A model generated the notes under the pieces. The model was given only the letters and a program-made list of their open reading frames with translations, searched no databases and was not told the DNA's origin. From positions 61,182-125,181 of the forward strand of contig JBFXJP010000009.1 of the NCBI GenBank assembly GCA_050174775.1: a stretch of DNA of 64,000 bases, read 5' to 3'. A program made the translations under genes and the position numbers. The stretch is from CAYPGJ01 sp050174775. GTDB taxonomy: Bacteria > Planctomycetota > Phycisphaerae > Phycisphaerales > UBA1924. Positions 28,598 through 36,732 of the stretch are shown here, piece after piece (the stretch's first letter is position 1; each line of letters starts with the position of its first letter).

Positions 28598-29239
28598 TCA
28601 CAGCCTCCGGCGTGAAACCGGCTGCGCGACCAGCACCGGAGCCGGCTCGCCGTGCTCCGTCATGCCCAGCTCGTACACGTCCCTGACGCGCACGCGTTCC
28701 AGCAACTGCCGCACATACACCACGTCCACCCCGTCGCCCCCCTGGGCCGGCCCCGTCTCCACCATCACCATCGGCAGCTCCGCGATCACGCGACCCTGTG
28801 CCGAGCCCTGCTCGACGTACCGCTGCATCAGGTCATCCATGCCCAGGGCGCCCGGACCCGCGATCTGTGCCGGCTGGCGCAGCCCTCTCGTGCTGTTCCC
28901 CAGACCGTCCCACACCCCGTAGCGCGCCGCGCCCACCCAGGCGAGCGCCATCGCGGCTGCCACGGCCCACCCGGAGTACGCACGCCACCGTACGCTGACC
29001 TCGCTCCAACCGTGCCCGCCGCGCACGACCTCGCCCGCGGGCAGGTCCACAAGCTCCGCCACCACCACCTCGTCATCGACGGCCCGCGCGAGCGACGCTT
29101 GGGATCGCTGCGCCTTTGCCAGCCGCGCCCACACCCCGTCATCAGCCGCGGCCAAACGCTCCAACTCGCCCCAGTCCGCGCCTGTCGCTTCTCCGTCCAC
29201 GACCCGACCGATCAGAATGTCCTCACGCTCCGTCCTCAT
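28598..29239 (-). CDS. Putative anti-sigma factor, single membrane segment
   Basis: 213 residues. The N-terminal part (ILIGRVVDGEATGADWGELERL) has the look of the short helical region of anti-sigma factors, without an HxxxCxxC zinc motif. One membrane segment (about 90-107, WAVAAAMALAWVGAA) is followed by a C-terminal domain of about 100 residues outside the cytoplasm. The gene overlaps the sigma-factor stop codon by four bases (ATGA), the usual arrangement for an anti-sigma factor. The function is inferred from this position; the sequence alone would not prove it. Confidence 0.7.
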   Translation of the reverse strand: MRTEREDILIGRVVDGEATGADWGELERLAAADDGVWARLAKAQRSQASLARAVDDEVVVAELVDLPAGEVVRGGHGWSEVSVRWRAYSGWAVAAAMALAWVGAARYGVWDGLGNSTRGLRQPAQIAGPGALGMDDLMQRYVEQGSAQGRVIAELPMVMVETGPAQGGDGVDVVYVRQLLERVRVRDVYELGMTEHGEPAPVLVAQPVSRRRL

Positions 29240-29862
29240 CGTTCCGCTCCTTCCGCGCGTCCCGGCGCGATCTCCACCGAACCCTTCTCTTCTCCCATCT
29301 CCTCACGCAGCATCCGTCTCGCCCGGGCAAGTCGCGTCTCGATCGTTGTCACCGGCACGCCCATCACGTCCGCGATCTGCCGGTACGACATCCCGCGCAC
29401 GCAACGCAGCAGCAGCGGCTCGCGGTACTCCGCGGGCAACCGCTCCGCAGCGGCCAGCAACCGACGCCCTTCCTCAACCCGGCCCACCTCCCCGTCCACG
29501 CCGCGCGGGCTTGAGACGTGGTCCTCACCCCGGCGTTCATCCGCCGCGCCGCGCACCAGCTTGAGCCGCGCGTTCTTCCGCCGACCGGCCGTCCGGGCGA
29601 CGTTCACCGTCACAGTCCGCAGCCACGCCCGCATCACGGACGGATCGCGCACCCGGTGCACGGTCCGAACCAGACGCAATCCCACCTCCTGCAGCACATC
29701 TTCGAGGTCGACCGTGCCGTCTCTGGGCATGTGCGCGAGCGCCACGGCAGCAACCCACCGGCGGTTCGACTCCCACAACGCGCGTAACGCCTCGCCATCC
29801 CCCGCGATGGCTCTCTCCGCCTGACTAGCCTGGGCTCTCAGTTCCATGACATCAGGCTCCAT
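29236..29862 (-). CDS. ECF-type RNA polymerase sigma factor
   Basis: The 208-residue sigma-70 protein of the extracytoplasmic-function class has region 2 at about 15-90 (VDLEDVLQEVGLRLVRTVHRV, WLRTVTVNVA). A linker follows, and then region 4 at about 135-190 (LPAEYREPLLLRCVRGMSYRQIADVMGVPVTTIETRLARARRML is the DNA-binding helix-turn-helix, which binds the -35 element). It would direct transcription of a stress regulon under the control of the membrane protein encoded next. The start at 29862 is the most upstream ATG; another in-frame ATG lies five codons on. Confidence 0.9.
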   Translation of the reverse strand: MEPDVMELRAQASQAERAIAGDGEALRALWESNRRWVAAVALAHMPRDGTVDLEDVLQEVGLRLVRTVHRVRDPSVMRAWLRTVTVNVARTAGRRKNARLKLVRGAADERRGEDHVSSPRGVDGEVGRVEEGRRLLAAAERLPAEYREPLLLRCVRGMSYRQIADVMGVPVTTIETRLARARRMLREEMGEEKGSVEIAPGRAEGAER

Positions 29863-29986
29863 GCGATACCCCTAGACGCGCCGACAGACCTCCCCCGTCG
29901 CCTCTCCCACCTTTTTCTCCCTCCCGCTTCCGAAGTTCCACCCGCCCATCACCCGACCATCCCTCAAACACCCCCCATAACCCCGC

Positions 29987-29992
29987 TATCCT
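29987..29992 (+). promoter_or_regulatory. -10 box of tatC (near-leaderless)
   Basis: TATCCT, 14 bases before the ATG at 30007; no Shine-Dalgarno sequence. Confidence 0.5.
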
Positions 29993-30006
29993 CACCCCCA
30001 ATCCCC

Positions 30007-30987
30007 ATGGGACCACACCACGAAGCCACCATGTCCTTCGGCGAGCACCTCGACGAACTCCGTCGCAGGCTCATCTTCGCCCTCCTCGGCGTCATCCCCG
30101 TCATGGCGGTCAGCCTCCTCTTTGGCAAAGCCCTCCTCCGCTTCGTCATCGCCCCCGTCGAACACGCCCTCATCCGTGCCGGCGAGTCACCCACCCTCCA
30201 GGCACTGTCCCCCGTGGAGTCCTTCGGCGCCTACCTCAAGGTCGCCATGGTCGCCACCCTCGTCATCTCCATCCCCTGGTGTCTCTGGCAACTCTGGCTC
30301 TTCGTCCGCCCCGGCCTCTATCCCAACGAACAGCGCTTCGCCCGCTTCCTCGTCCCCCTCGCCTCCGTTCTCTCCCTCGCAGGCGCCGCGTTCCTCTACT
30401 ACGTCCTCCTCCCACTCATGCTCTACTTCCTCATCCTCTTCGGCGCCGGGATCGCGCAGCAACCCCCGCCCACCGCCGAGCCTCCCCCCGGCGTCACGAT
30501 CCCGACGATCCCCATCCTCGCCGCCGACCCGATCAACCCCGAACCTGGCGCGATGTGGGTCCTCGAGTCGCGCCATCAACTCCGTATTCATCTCGCCGAC
30601 GGAGAGATCGTCTCCAGCAGCCTGACCTCCGCCGGCCTCGTCGCGCAGCAATACCGCATCGCCGAGTACGTCGACCTCGTCTTCCTGCTCATCCTCGTCT
30701 TCGCCCTCACCTTCCAGACCCCTGTGGTCATCATGCTCCTCTCTTGGTCCGGGCTGGTCGATCACAAGTTCCTGGCCTCGAAGCGCAAGCACGTCGTCCT
30801 GATCTGCGTCGTTCTCGCCGCCGTCATCACCCCCACGGGCGATCCCGTCTCCCTCGCGCTCCTCGCAGGACCGCTCTACCTGCTCTTCGAGTTCGGGCTC
30901 ATCCTCGCCCGGGCCGTGCCACCGCGACGTGTCGCCGCGGGCGTGCTCTCCGGGAAGAGAACAACCGACGGCGACAGCGAGCCATGA
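30007..30987 (+). CDS. tatC: Twin-arginine translocase subunit TatC
   Basis: The 326-residue inner-membrane protein recognises twin-arginine signal peptides and forms the Tat translocon with TatA-type subunits. The conserved start MSFGEHLDELRRRL is at residues 9-22, and six membrane helices follow. Unusually, the loop between helices 3 and 4 (about 145-215) is expanded by proline-rich sequence (QQPPPTAEPPPG) and a small polar segment, making the protein longer than the usual 240-260 residues. Either ATG at 30007 or the one at 30031 could be used. The stop overlaps the tadA start by four bases. Confidence 0.92.
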   Translation: MGPHHEATMSFGEHLDELRRRLIFALLGVIPVMAVSLLFGKALLRFVIAPVEHALIRAGESPTLQALSPVESFGAYLKVAMVATLVISIPWCLWQLWLFVRPGLYPNEQRFARFLVPLASVLSLAGAAFLYYVLLPLMLYFLILFGAGIAQQPPPTAEPPPGVTIPTIPILAADPINPEPGAMWVLESRHQLRIHLADGEIVSSSLTSAGLVAQQYRIAEYVDLVFLLILVFALTFQTPVVIMLLSWSGLVDHKFLASKRKHVVLICVVLAAVITPTGDPVSLALLAGPLYLLFEFGLILARAVPPRRVAAGVLSGKRTTDGDSEP

Positions 30988-31526
30988 CGGCACGTCGCAC
31001 GGCCTCACCTCAGCCCCCAAAGCCCACCGACGCCGACCGCGCCATGATGCGCCGCGCCCTCCGTCTCGCCCGTCGAGCCGCCTCGCTCGGCGAAGCCCCG
31101 ATCGGAGCGGTGATCTACGACACCGACACCGGCGAACTGCTCGCCGAGGCCCACAACACGCGCGAGACGCTCCGCGACCCTCTCGGCCATGCGGAACTGC
31201 TCGCGATACGCGACGCCGCGAAAGCCCTCGGCGACTGGCGCCTCAACCACTGCACGCTCGTCGTCACCCTCGAGCCATGCCCGATGTGCGCCGGCGCCAT
31301 CGTGAACGCTCGTGTCGGCCGGCTCGTTTACGGCGCCCCCGACCCGAAAGCCGGCGCCGTGCACACCCTCTACACCATCTGCGCGGACAAACGACTCAAC
31401 CACCGCATCGACGCCGTCCCGGGCGTCATGGCCAAGTCGAGCGCAACGCTCCTCAGGAAGTTCTTTCAAGCGCGTCGCGAGGCGAAGAAGGCGTCGAAAC
31501 CCCCGAAGACGTCGGAACGCGGTTGA
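30984..31526 (+). CDS. tadA: tRNA(Arg) adenosine-34 deaminase
   Basis: This zinc deaminase converts A34 of tRNA-Arg(ACG) to inosine. The zinc and proton-shuttle motif HAEL is at about residues 71-74, and the PCPMCAGA motif with two zinc cysteines is at about 101-108. EAPIGAVI near residue 38 is also typical. Length is 180 residues. The start ATG overlaps the tatC stop (ATGA), so the two are coupled. The last 74 bases overlap, tail to tail, the end of the glycosyltransferase gene on the other strand. Confidence 0.92.
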   Translation: MTARRTASPQPPKPTDADRAMMRRALRLARRAASLGEAPIGAVIYDTDTGELLAEAHNTRETLRDPLGHAELLAIRDAAKALGDWRLNHCTLVVTLEPCPMCAGAIVNARVGRLVYGAPDPKAGAVHTLYTICADKRLNHRIDAVPGVMAKSSATLLRKFFQARREAKKASKPPKTSERG

Positions 31527-34134
31527 GCCCGTTCCGCTTCCCTTCCTCCGCCTTCTTCCACGCCCGCTCCAGCCACTCCTCGCGCACGCGCTCGTGCTGC
31601 GTCCAGTAATGCTCGAACGAGGCTTCGATTGAGTGCCGCGCCATCCGGGTGTGCGCCGAGCGCCCCATCCCTTCGCGCTTCTCCGCGTCCGTCGTCAGCC
31701 GAAGGATGGAGTCCACCCAGGCCCGTTCGTCCGTCGCGCCCAGCACGAAACCTGTCAGATCGTGATCCACAACCTCCTTCGGCCCGCCCACGTCTGTCAC
31801 GATCACAGGCAACCCCGAGCTCTGCGCCTCCATCACCACCTGCCCCAGCGTGTCGGTCGTAGACGGGAACACAAAGAAGTCCGAGGACGCGTAGATCGAC
31901 GACAGCTCCTGCCCGTGCCGGAAGCCGAGGAACCGTACCGGCATCGCGCAGCCCTCAAGCTCCTCCTGCATCTGCTTCCGGTACGGCCCGTCACCCACCA
32001 CGATCAACTCGAGCCCGCCCCTCGGCACGCCCGCGCTCGCCGCTCGTTCGCTCACCCTCTTCCACACCTTGGCGAGCATCGGGAGGTTCTTCTCGACGCT
32101 CACCCGGCCCACATAGATAGCCTTGATCGTGTTCGGCTGCACGCGTGCGCCATCCACGCACTCGATGCGTGCCCACACGCCCCGGTCCTCGTGCTTCACG
32201 TGGAACGCGTCCGTGTCGATCCCGGCCCGCAATGTCGCCAACCGGTCCCGCTGCACACCCAATTTCACCAGCGACTCGGCATACTCGTCCGATCGCGTAA
32301 ACAGGCACGAGAACGGGGTGTAGAACGCTTTCATGAACCACGACGTCATGGCCGTGTACGCGTGATCGTCGAACAGGTGTTCGATGTACGCCGGGAAGTC
32401 CGTGTGGTACACGCCGACCAGCGGGGCCCGCAGCATCTTCGCGGCAACGAACCCCACGCACCCCACCGGCCCCGGCGTCGACACGTGGATCACATCCGGC
32501 TGCAGGGCATCCACCTCGCGGAGCATCTTCAACGCCGGCGGCAACGCCCACTCCAGCTGCTCATACTTGGGCATCTTGGCCGCGAACACCGGCTCAAAGT
32601 TCCGGATGTTGCTCGTCTTGGGTGTTTCGAACCGCGTGCTCGTGAGCACCGTCAGATGGCGCCCCGTCGCCTCCGCACGCGCCGCTACGTTCTTGATGAA
32701 CCGGGACACCCCGTTCACATCGCCCAGGGTGTCCGTGAACAGCGCCACCTTCAGCGGCCTATTCAGAGCCTTCTCACCCGCGCGACCGTGCGTCTGACGA
32801 ATCTGCTCCAGCATCAACCGCTCCCGATTCTGGTGGAACAACGAGACAATGTACGGCGCCCGGGCCGCCATCAGCGTGATGTAGGAGAACAGGTGCGCCG
32901 CGATCTCCCGCGTGTTCCCGCTCGCCTGCAGCGCCCCGCCCGCGAGCGCCCGCGCCACGGCCCCCGACAACTCGTCCGCGAACGACGCCATCGCCTCGTG
33001 CTGCGCCATCGGCGGTCCGTCCACCCACGTCATTGGGTCCAGCGAACGCGCGACCTCAGGGTGCCGCGCGAGCACCGGTCCGACCTCGCGCCGCAGCGCG
33101 TTGATCAGCGGGCGAGCCGACGGACACTTCTTCTTCCGCCGCACGCGACGAGCGACCTCACGAAGCGCGATCCGCGCTTTCCCGGGCGCAGCACCGATCG
33201 CACCCGCGTATGGCGCCACCTTCGACCCCGCATACCGCACGCGTGCCGACATCCGCCCGTGGTGCTCCCTCGCGTAGCATTGCGCCGCCACCGCCGTCAG
33301 CTGGTGCGCGAGCAGACTCGGATGCCCTCCCTCACCCTTCGCCTCCCCATGCCCCGCCATCACCAGCCGCAGAAACTCCGACGGCTCCTCGATCTTCACC
33401 GTCGGCTCCTCACCGACCTGCGACACTTCGGTGAACGTCCGCCCGACATTCAGCAGGGCGTGATCGTCAGAGCCCGCAGTGATCGCCTTCACCCACGCCC
33501 TCGGCCACAGCGCTTCGATCTCATGCTTCTTTGACAGCCTCGTCACACTCGCCGGCGTCAGGCTTCGCAGAAACATCGACAGCGCATCCCGGTGTGCCCC
33601 CGTATGCGCGCCGTTCAACAGCTCGAAACCCTTGAAGAGCAGTGCGCATTTCTCGAGGTGATCCACCGTCAGCCGCCCGTTCTGCGAATACAACGGGTGC
33701 GCGAGCGCGTGCGCCAGATTCTCCCTGAACAACCACCGAGCGAAGCTATACACGTCGTCCCGCAGCCCGAGTTGACCGATCGCCTCGTGCTGCGCCGCGT
33801 TCAGCCCCCAGACGAGCACGTGCAGTCGGCATCCGTCCTCCGGGAAGTGCGTCGTGACTTCCTCACCGACCACCACTCCCGGAAAGCCCCGCTCCACCAG
33901 CTCCATCGCGCCGTCGATCGTGTCGTGATCGGTGATCGTGACGAGGTCCATGCCGCGAGCGAGCGCCTGGTCGAACACGCGCTCCGGCTCGGAAAACGAC
34001 TCAGGGCATCGCAGCGCGCCCAGCGCGCGGTACAGCGGCTTGGACGAAGCGCGCGAATGACAGTGCATGTCCATCCGCGTCGGACCGATCCACTGCCCCA
34101 TCACATCCCGCCGATGACCTTCGTCCGCAACCAT
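31453..34134 (-). CDS. PHP-domain / GT4 glycosyltransferase fusion
   Basis: 893 residues in two parts. Residues about 20-260 form a PHP-type metal-dependent phosphoesterase domain: MDMHCHSRAS, TITDHDTIDGAMEL, AHPLYSQNG and SDDHALLNVG supply the His/Asp ligands. A helical middle region follows. From about residue 480 comes a GT-B glycosyltransferase of family GT4: LFTDTLGDVNGVSRF, HVSTPGPVGCVGFVAAKM, YVGRVSVEKNLPMLAKVW, VGDGPYR and PSTTDTLGQVVMEAQSSGLPVI. It probably makes or trims a glycolipid or cell-surface glycan. GGAGG lies eight bases before the ATG at 34134; an ATG further downstream near the PHP motif is possible. Confidence 0.85.
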   Translation of the reverse strand: MVADEGHRRDVMGQWIGPTRMDMHCHSRASSKPLYRALGALRCPESFSEPERVFDQALARGMDLVTITDHDTIDGAMELVERGFPGVVVGEEVTTHFPEDGCRLHVLVWGLNAAQHEAIGQLGLRDDVYSFARWLFRENLAHALAHPLYSQNGRLTVDHLEKCALLFKGFELLNGAHTGAHRDALSMFLRSLTPASVTRLSKKHEIEALWPRAWVKAITAGSDDHALLNVGRTFTEVSQVGEEPTVKIEEPSEFLRLVMAGHGEAKGEGGHPSLLAHQLTAVAAQCYAREHHGRMSARVRYAGSKVAPYAGAIGAAPGKARIALREVARRVRRKKKCPSARPLINALRREVGPVLARHPEVARSLDPMTWVDGPPMAQHEAMASFADELSGAVARALAGGALQASGNTREIAAHLFSYITLMAARAPYIVSLFHQNRERLMLEQIRQTHGRAGEKALNRPLKVALFTDTLGDVNGVSRFIKNVAARAEATGRHLTVLTSTRFETPKTSNIRNFEPVFAAKMPKYEQLEWALPPALKMLREVDALQPDVIHVSTPGPVGCVGFVAAKMLRAPLVGVYHTDFPAYIEHLFDDHAYTAMTSWFMKAFYTPFSCLFTRSDEYAESLVKLGVQRDRLATLRAGIDTDAFHVKHEDRGVWARIECVDGARVQPNTIKAIYVGRVSVEKNLPMLAKVWKRVSERAASAGVPRGGLELIVVGDGPYRKQMQEELEGCAMPVRFLGFRHGQELSSIYASSDFFVFPSTTDTLGQVVMEAQSSGLPVIVTDVGGPKEVVDHDLTGFVLGATDERAWVDSILRLTTDAEKREGMGRSAHTRMARHSIEASFEHYWTQHERVREEWLERAWKKAEEGKRNGLNRVPTSSGVSTPSSPRDALERTS

Positions 34135-34469
34135 CACGCATGCCTCCGGCCTGCAATCCACACACCCGCGCGAGTGATGTGGAAAACGTGTTGGAAACGT
34201 ACGCTTACCTCGGCAAACACTCGGCAATCACCCCACGAAGAAACCGTCAATTCGCCTTCACACCCGCGCGCAAGCCACTGCCCCACCCGTTCCTGCGGCG
34301 CCCTCACCGTTCCTTCACACACGCGCCTCGCCTTCATCATTCGTTCACATCCGAGTCGCGCGCGCTCATGCGTTCTTCACGCACCGCGCGTTCGAGCGCA
34401 AACAGGCATCGGTTCAGGCCGACATCCGCCCCTCGCCCTCTCCATTTCCCCTCCCTTTACAATCCCCAC
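34135..34469. other. Divergent intergenic region between the glycosyltransferase gene and coaD
   Basis: No gene is seen. The 8-base sequence CTCGGCAA occurs twice, 11 bases apart (34209-34216 and 34220-34227), and could be a regulator site for the glycosyltransferase gene. The coaD -10 box lies at the right end. Confidence 0.5.
34458..34463 (+). promoter_or_regulatory. -10 box of coaD (leaderless type)
   Basis: TACAAT, six bases before the ATG at 34470; no ribosome binding site. Confidence 0.6.
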
Positions 34470-35024
34470 ATGGCCCACCCCCACGTCGCCATATATCCCG
34501 GCTCCTTCGACCCGATCACCTTCGGCCACCTCGACGTCATCCGCCGAGGCCGCCGCCTCTTCGACCGCGTCATCGTCGCCGTCGGTCGCAACCCTTCCAA
34601 GCCCACCCTCTTCACCGCCGACGAGCGCGTCGCACTCGCCACCTCCTTGGTCAACGAGATCGCCCGCGAAGAGCCCGACCACGCCCCCGTCGAGGTCCGC
34701 GCCTTCCAAGGCCTCACCGTCGACTTCGCACACGACGCCGGCGCCACCGTCATCCTCCGAGGCATCCGCAACCTCTCCGACCTTCAGTACGAGGTCCAGC
34801 AAGCCGTCACCAACCGCGAAGTCGCCGGTCTCGAAACCGCCTTCGTCGTCGCCGGACAGTCCTTCGCCTACACCTCCTCCTCACTCATCAAGCAAATCGC
34901 GGCCATGGGCGACGATCTCTCCGTCCTCGCATCCATGTGCCCGCCACTCGTCATCGAAAAACTCCGCGCCAAAAAGGCCGAGAACCATCCCGTTCTCAAA
35001 CGCCTCTCAGATTCTCCTCAGTAA
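34470..35024 (+). CDS. coaD: Phosphopantetheine adenylyltransferase
   Basis: This cytoplasmic enzyme transfers AMP from ATP to 4'-phosphopantetheine in coenzyme A synthesis. AIYPGSFDPITFGHLDVI at residues 7-24 contains the nucleotidyltransferase TxGH signature. VRAFQGLTVDFA, ILRGIRNLSDLQYE and YTSSSLIKQIA are the remaining family blocks. Length is 184 residues, slightly above the usual 160. The ATG at 34470 has no Shine-Dalgarno sequence but TACAAT six bases upstream. The last 29 bases overlap the end of the convergent membrane-protein gene. Confidence 0.95.
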   Translation: MAHPHVAIYPGSFDPITFGHLDVIRRGRRLFDRVIVAVGRNPSKPTLFTADERVALATSLVNEIAREEPDHAPVEVRAFQGLTVDFAHDAGATVILRGIRNLSDLQYEVQQAVTNREVAGLETAFVVAGQSFAYTSSSLIKQIAAMGDDLSVLASMCPPLVIEKLRAKKAENHPVLKRLSDSPQ

Positions 35025-35424
35025 TCGGACGCGCCCCGTCCGGAACCTGTGTGATCGCGCCGTGCGCGGGCGCACGCAGCGTCGAGGCCGCGCGTCGATC
35101 TTGTTCCCACGCCCACACACCGATGCACATCCCGATGTACGTCACGATCGTGAATGCGATCAGCGCGTACGGATGATCCGTGACTGCCTGCAGCAACGCC
35201 GTGAGCGCCGCCGTCGCACCAAATACGACTGCCGCCCGCGTGGCCCAGCCCCGCCCCCACAGCATCCCCACGAACAGCGGCGCAAGAAGGAACCCCACGA
35301 TTGTTCCGAAGATGTACGGCAACAACCAGATCGCCAGCTGCGGCGGCGCTGCCAGCCGACCAAGCGCCGCCCCGAACACAACCGACGTCAACACCATCAT
35401 CGCGCCGCGACCGAATGTTCTCAT
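34996..35424 (-). CDS. Small integral membrane protein of unknown function
   Basis: 142 residues with four predicted membrane segments, at about 10-30, 32-55, 62-85 and 85-107 (for example IWLLPYIFGTIVGFLLAPLFVGML and YALIAFTIVTYIGMCIGVW). A hydrophilic tail of about 30 residues follows. I recognise no family. The ATG at 35424 has GGAGG six bases upstream, which places it 29 codons inside the longest open frame. The 3' end overlaps coaD. Confidence 0.7.
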   Translation of the reverse strand: MRTFGRGAMMVLTSVVFGAALGRLAAPPQLAIWLLPYIFGTIVGFLLAPLFVGMLWGRGWATRAAVVFGATAALTALLQAVTDHPYALIAFTIVTYIGMCIGVWAWEQDRRAASTLRAPAHGAITQVPDGARPITEENLRGV

Positions 35425-35464
35425 GACGCGCCTCCACGCACCTGCACCACTAACCTGGCTTATC

Positions 35465-35485
35465 CTAGTGCTTCGTGCCTGGTGC
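35465..35485. repeat. Degenerate three-copy heptamer array
   Basis: CTAGTGC, TTCGTGC, CTGGTGC in tandem, related to the perfect array at 7591-7625. Confidence 0.6.
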
Positions 35486-35516
35486 CCCTTCCGCCATATA
35501 GCCTCAGACACACCGC

Positions 35517-36215
35517 ATGCCCAACGACCTCCGCATCATCTCCCTCGGCTCACTCGCAGCGCACCCGCTCTGGAACGAGCGCGCCCCCGTGCGCACTCCC
35601 CATGCCACCACCTCCCTCATCACCATCTCCGGCCCCGGCGCCCCCACACGCATCCTCGTCGACCCCTCTCTCCCTGCCCAACTCCTCCTCCCCCGTCTCA
35701 AGGAGCGCGCCAACCTCGAGCCCTCCGCCATCACCCACGTCTTCCTCACCTCCTTCCGCCCCGACCTCCGGCGCGCCATCGAGGCCTTCGACTCCGCAGA
35801 GTGGCTCATCTCCGAAACCGAACGCGAAGCCGTCGGCGTCCCGCTCATCAACTCTCTGAAAGACGCGGCCCAACAGCACGATGACGAGCTCCGTGTCGCA
35901 CTCGAGCGGGACGTCGCCATCCTCCAACGCTGCAAGCCCGCGCCCGACCGCCCAGCGCCTCACGTTTCCCTCTTCCCTCTCCCCGGCGTCACGCCAGGCC
36001 TCACCGGTCTGCTGCTCGAAGAGCCCCGCCACACCACCCTTATCTGTGGCGATGCGATCCCCACCCTCGAACACCTCGAGCAGGGCAAGGTTCTTCAGAA
36101 CGCCGTCAGCGTCGAGCAGGCGCGCGAGTCATTCGCCGAGGCCGTCGAGATCGCCGACCTCCTCGTGCTCGGACGCGACAACATCGCGCTCAACCCGACG
36201 CGCCGGCCCTTCTAA
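35517..36215 (+). CDS. Metallo-beta-lactamase-fold-like protein lacking the metal motif
   Basis: 232 residues. The pattern ILVDPSLPAQLLLPRL, ITHVFLTSFRPDLRRAIEAF and HTTLICGDAIPTLEHL follows the secondary-structure order of the metallo-beta-lactamase fold. At the place of the HxHxDH metal motif it reads FLTSFRPDLRR, so the histidines are missing and ordinary zinc hydrolase activity is unlikely. It may be an inactive relative with a binding role. The start is the ATG at 35517; there is no ribosome binding site, and a TATAGC box lies 14 bases upstream. The degenerate heptamer array lies just upstream. Confidence 0.65.
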   Translation: MPNDLRIISLGSLAAHPLWNERAPVRTPHATTSLITISGPGAPTRILVDPSLPAQLLLPRLKERANLEPSAITHVFLTSFRPDLRRAIEAFDSAEWLISETEREAVGVPLINSLKDAAQQHDDELRVALERDVAILQRCKPAPDRPAPHVSLFPLPGVTPGLTGLLLEEPRHTTLICGDAIPTLEHLEQGKVLQNAVSVEQARESFAEAVEIADLLVLGRDNIALNPTRRPF

Positions 36216-36254
36216 CGAATCCCGCTTTTCACTAGCTCCCCCGGGGGCCTTGTC

Positions 36255-36677
36255 TCAGATGCCCCCGCCGCGCCCGCTGAACGTTTTGGCCAGCGTCAGC
36301 TTCGCGCGCGCACGGTCCCGATCCTTCCGGACCTTCTCGGCATCCCCGGCGTCCTTCGGCGCACGAGCCTGCGCCTCCGCCAGCTCCGCCTGCGCCTCGC
36401 TCTCGCTCAGCGTTTCCGCCGGAATCGCCCGGCTCGCCAGCACCGTCAGTCGGTTCCCGGCCATCTGCAGGAACCCGTCATCCACCAGGTACGAGCGACT
36501 CCCGCCCTTCACGAACGTCAGCTTCAGCTCACCGAGCCCCAGTCGCCCCACGAGCGGCGCCCGCCCGGGCAGAATCCCCATCTGGCCGTCGTGCATCGGC
36601 GCAACCACCGACACGCACTCCTCGTCCAAGAGCCTCGCTTCCGGCGTGATCACCCGACACTCAAACGCGTTCGCCAC
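36255..36677 (-). CDS. atpC: F1Fo ATP synthase epsilon subunit
   Basis: 140 residues. The N-terminal beta-sandwich shows FECRVITPEARLL and MHDGQMGILPGRAPLVGRLGLGEL, the hallmark of the epsilon subunit, which links gamma to the c-ring and can inhibit the enzyme. A C-terminal helical hairpin follows (ESEAQAELAEAQARAP...KVRKDRDRARAKL). GTG at 36677 is the start, with GGAGGAT ten bases upstream. A TACACT box at 36706-36711 would give a leader of about 20-25 bases. No other ATP synthase gene is adjacent: a Gfo/Idh oxidoreductase gene lies upstream. Confidence 0.9.
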   Translation of the reverse strand: MANAFECRVITPEARLLDEECVSVVAPMHDGQMGILPGRAPLVGRLGLGELKLTFVKGGSRSYLVDDGFLQMAGNRLTVLASRAIPAETLSESEAQAELAEAQARAPKDAGDAEKVRKDRDRARAKLTLAKTFSGRGGGI

Positions 36678-36705
36678 GGTCCAGATCCTCCAAACGGGGG
36701 CGGGA

Positions 36706-36711
36706 AGTGTA
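36706..36711 (-). promoter_or_regulatory. -10 box of atpC
   Basis: TACACT, 28 bases before the GTG start; here a Shine-Dalgarno sequence lies in between. Confidence 0.5.
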
Positions 36712-36732
36712 GCGGCGCCCGCCCCGCCCCGC

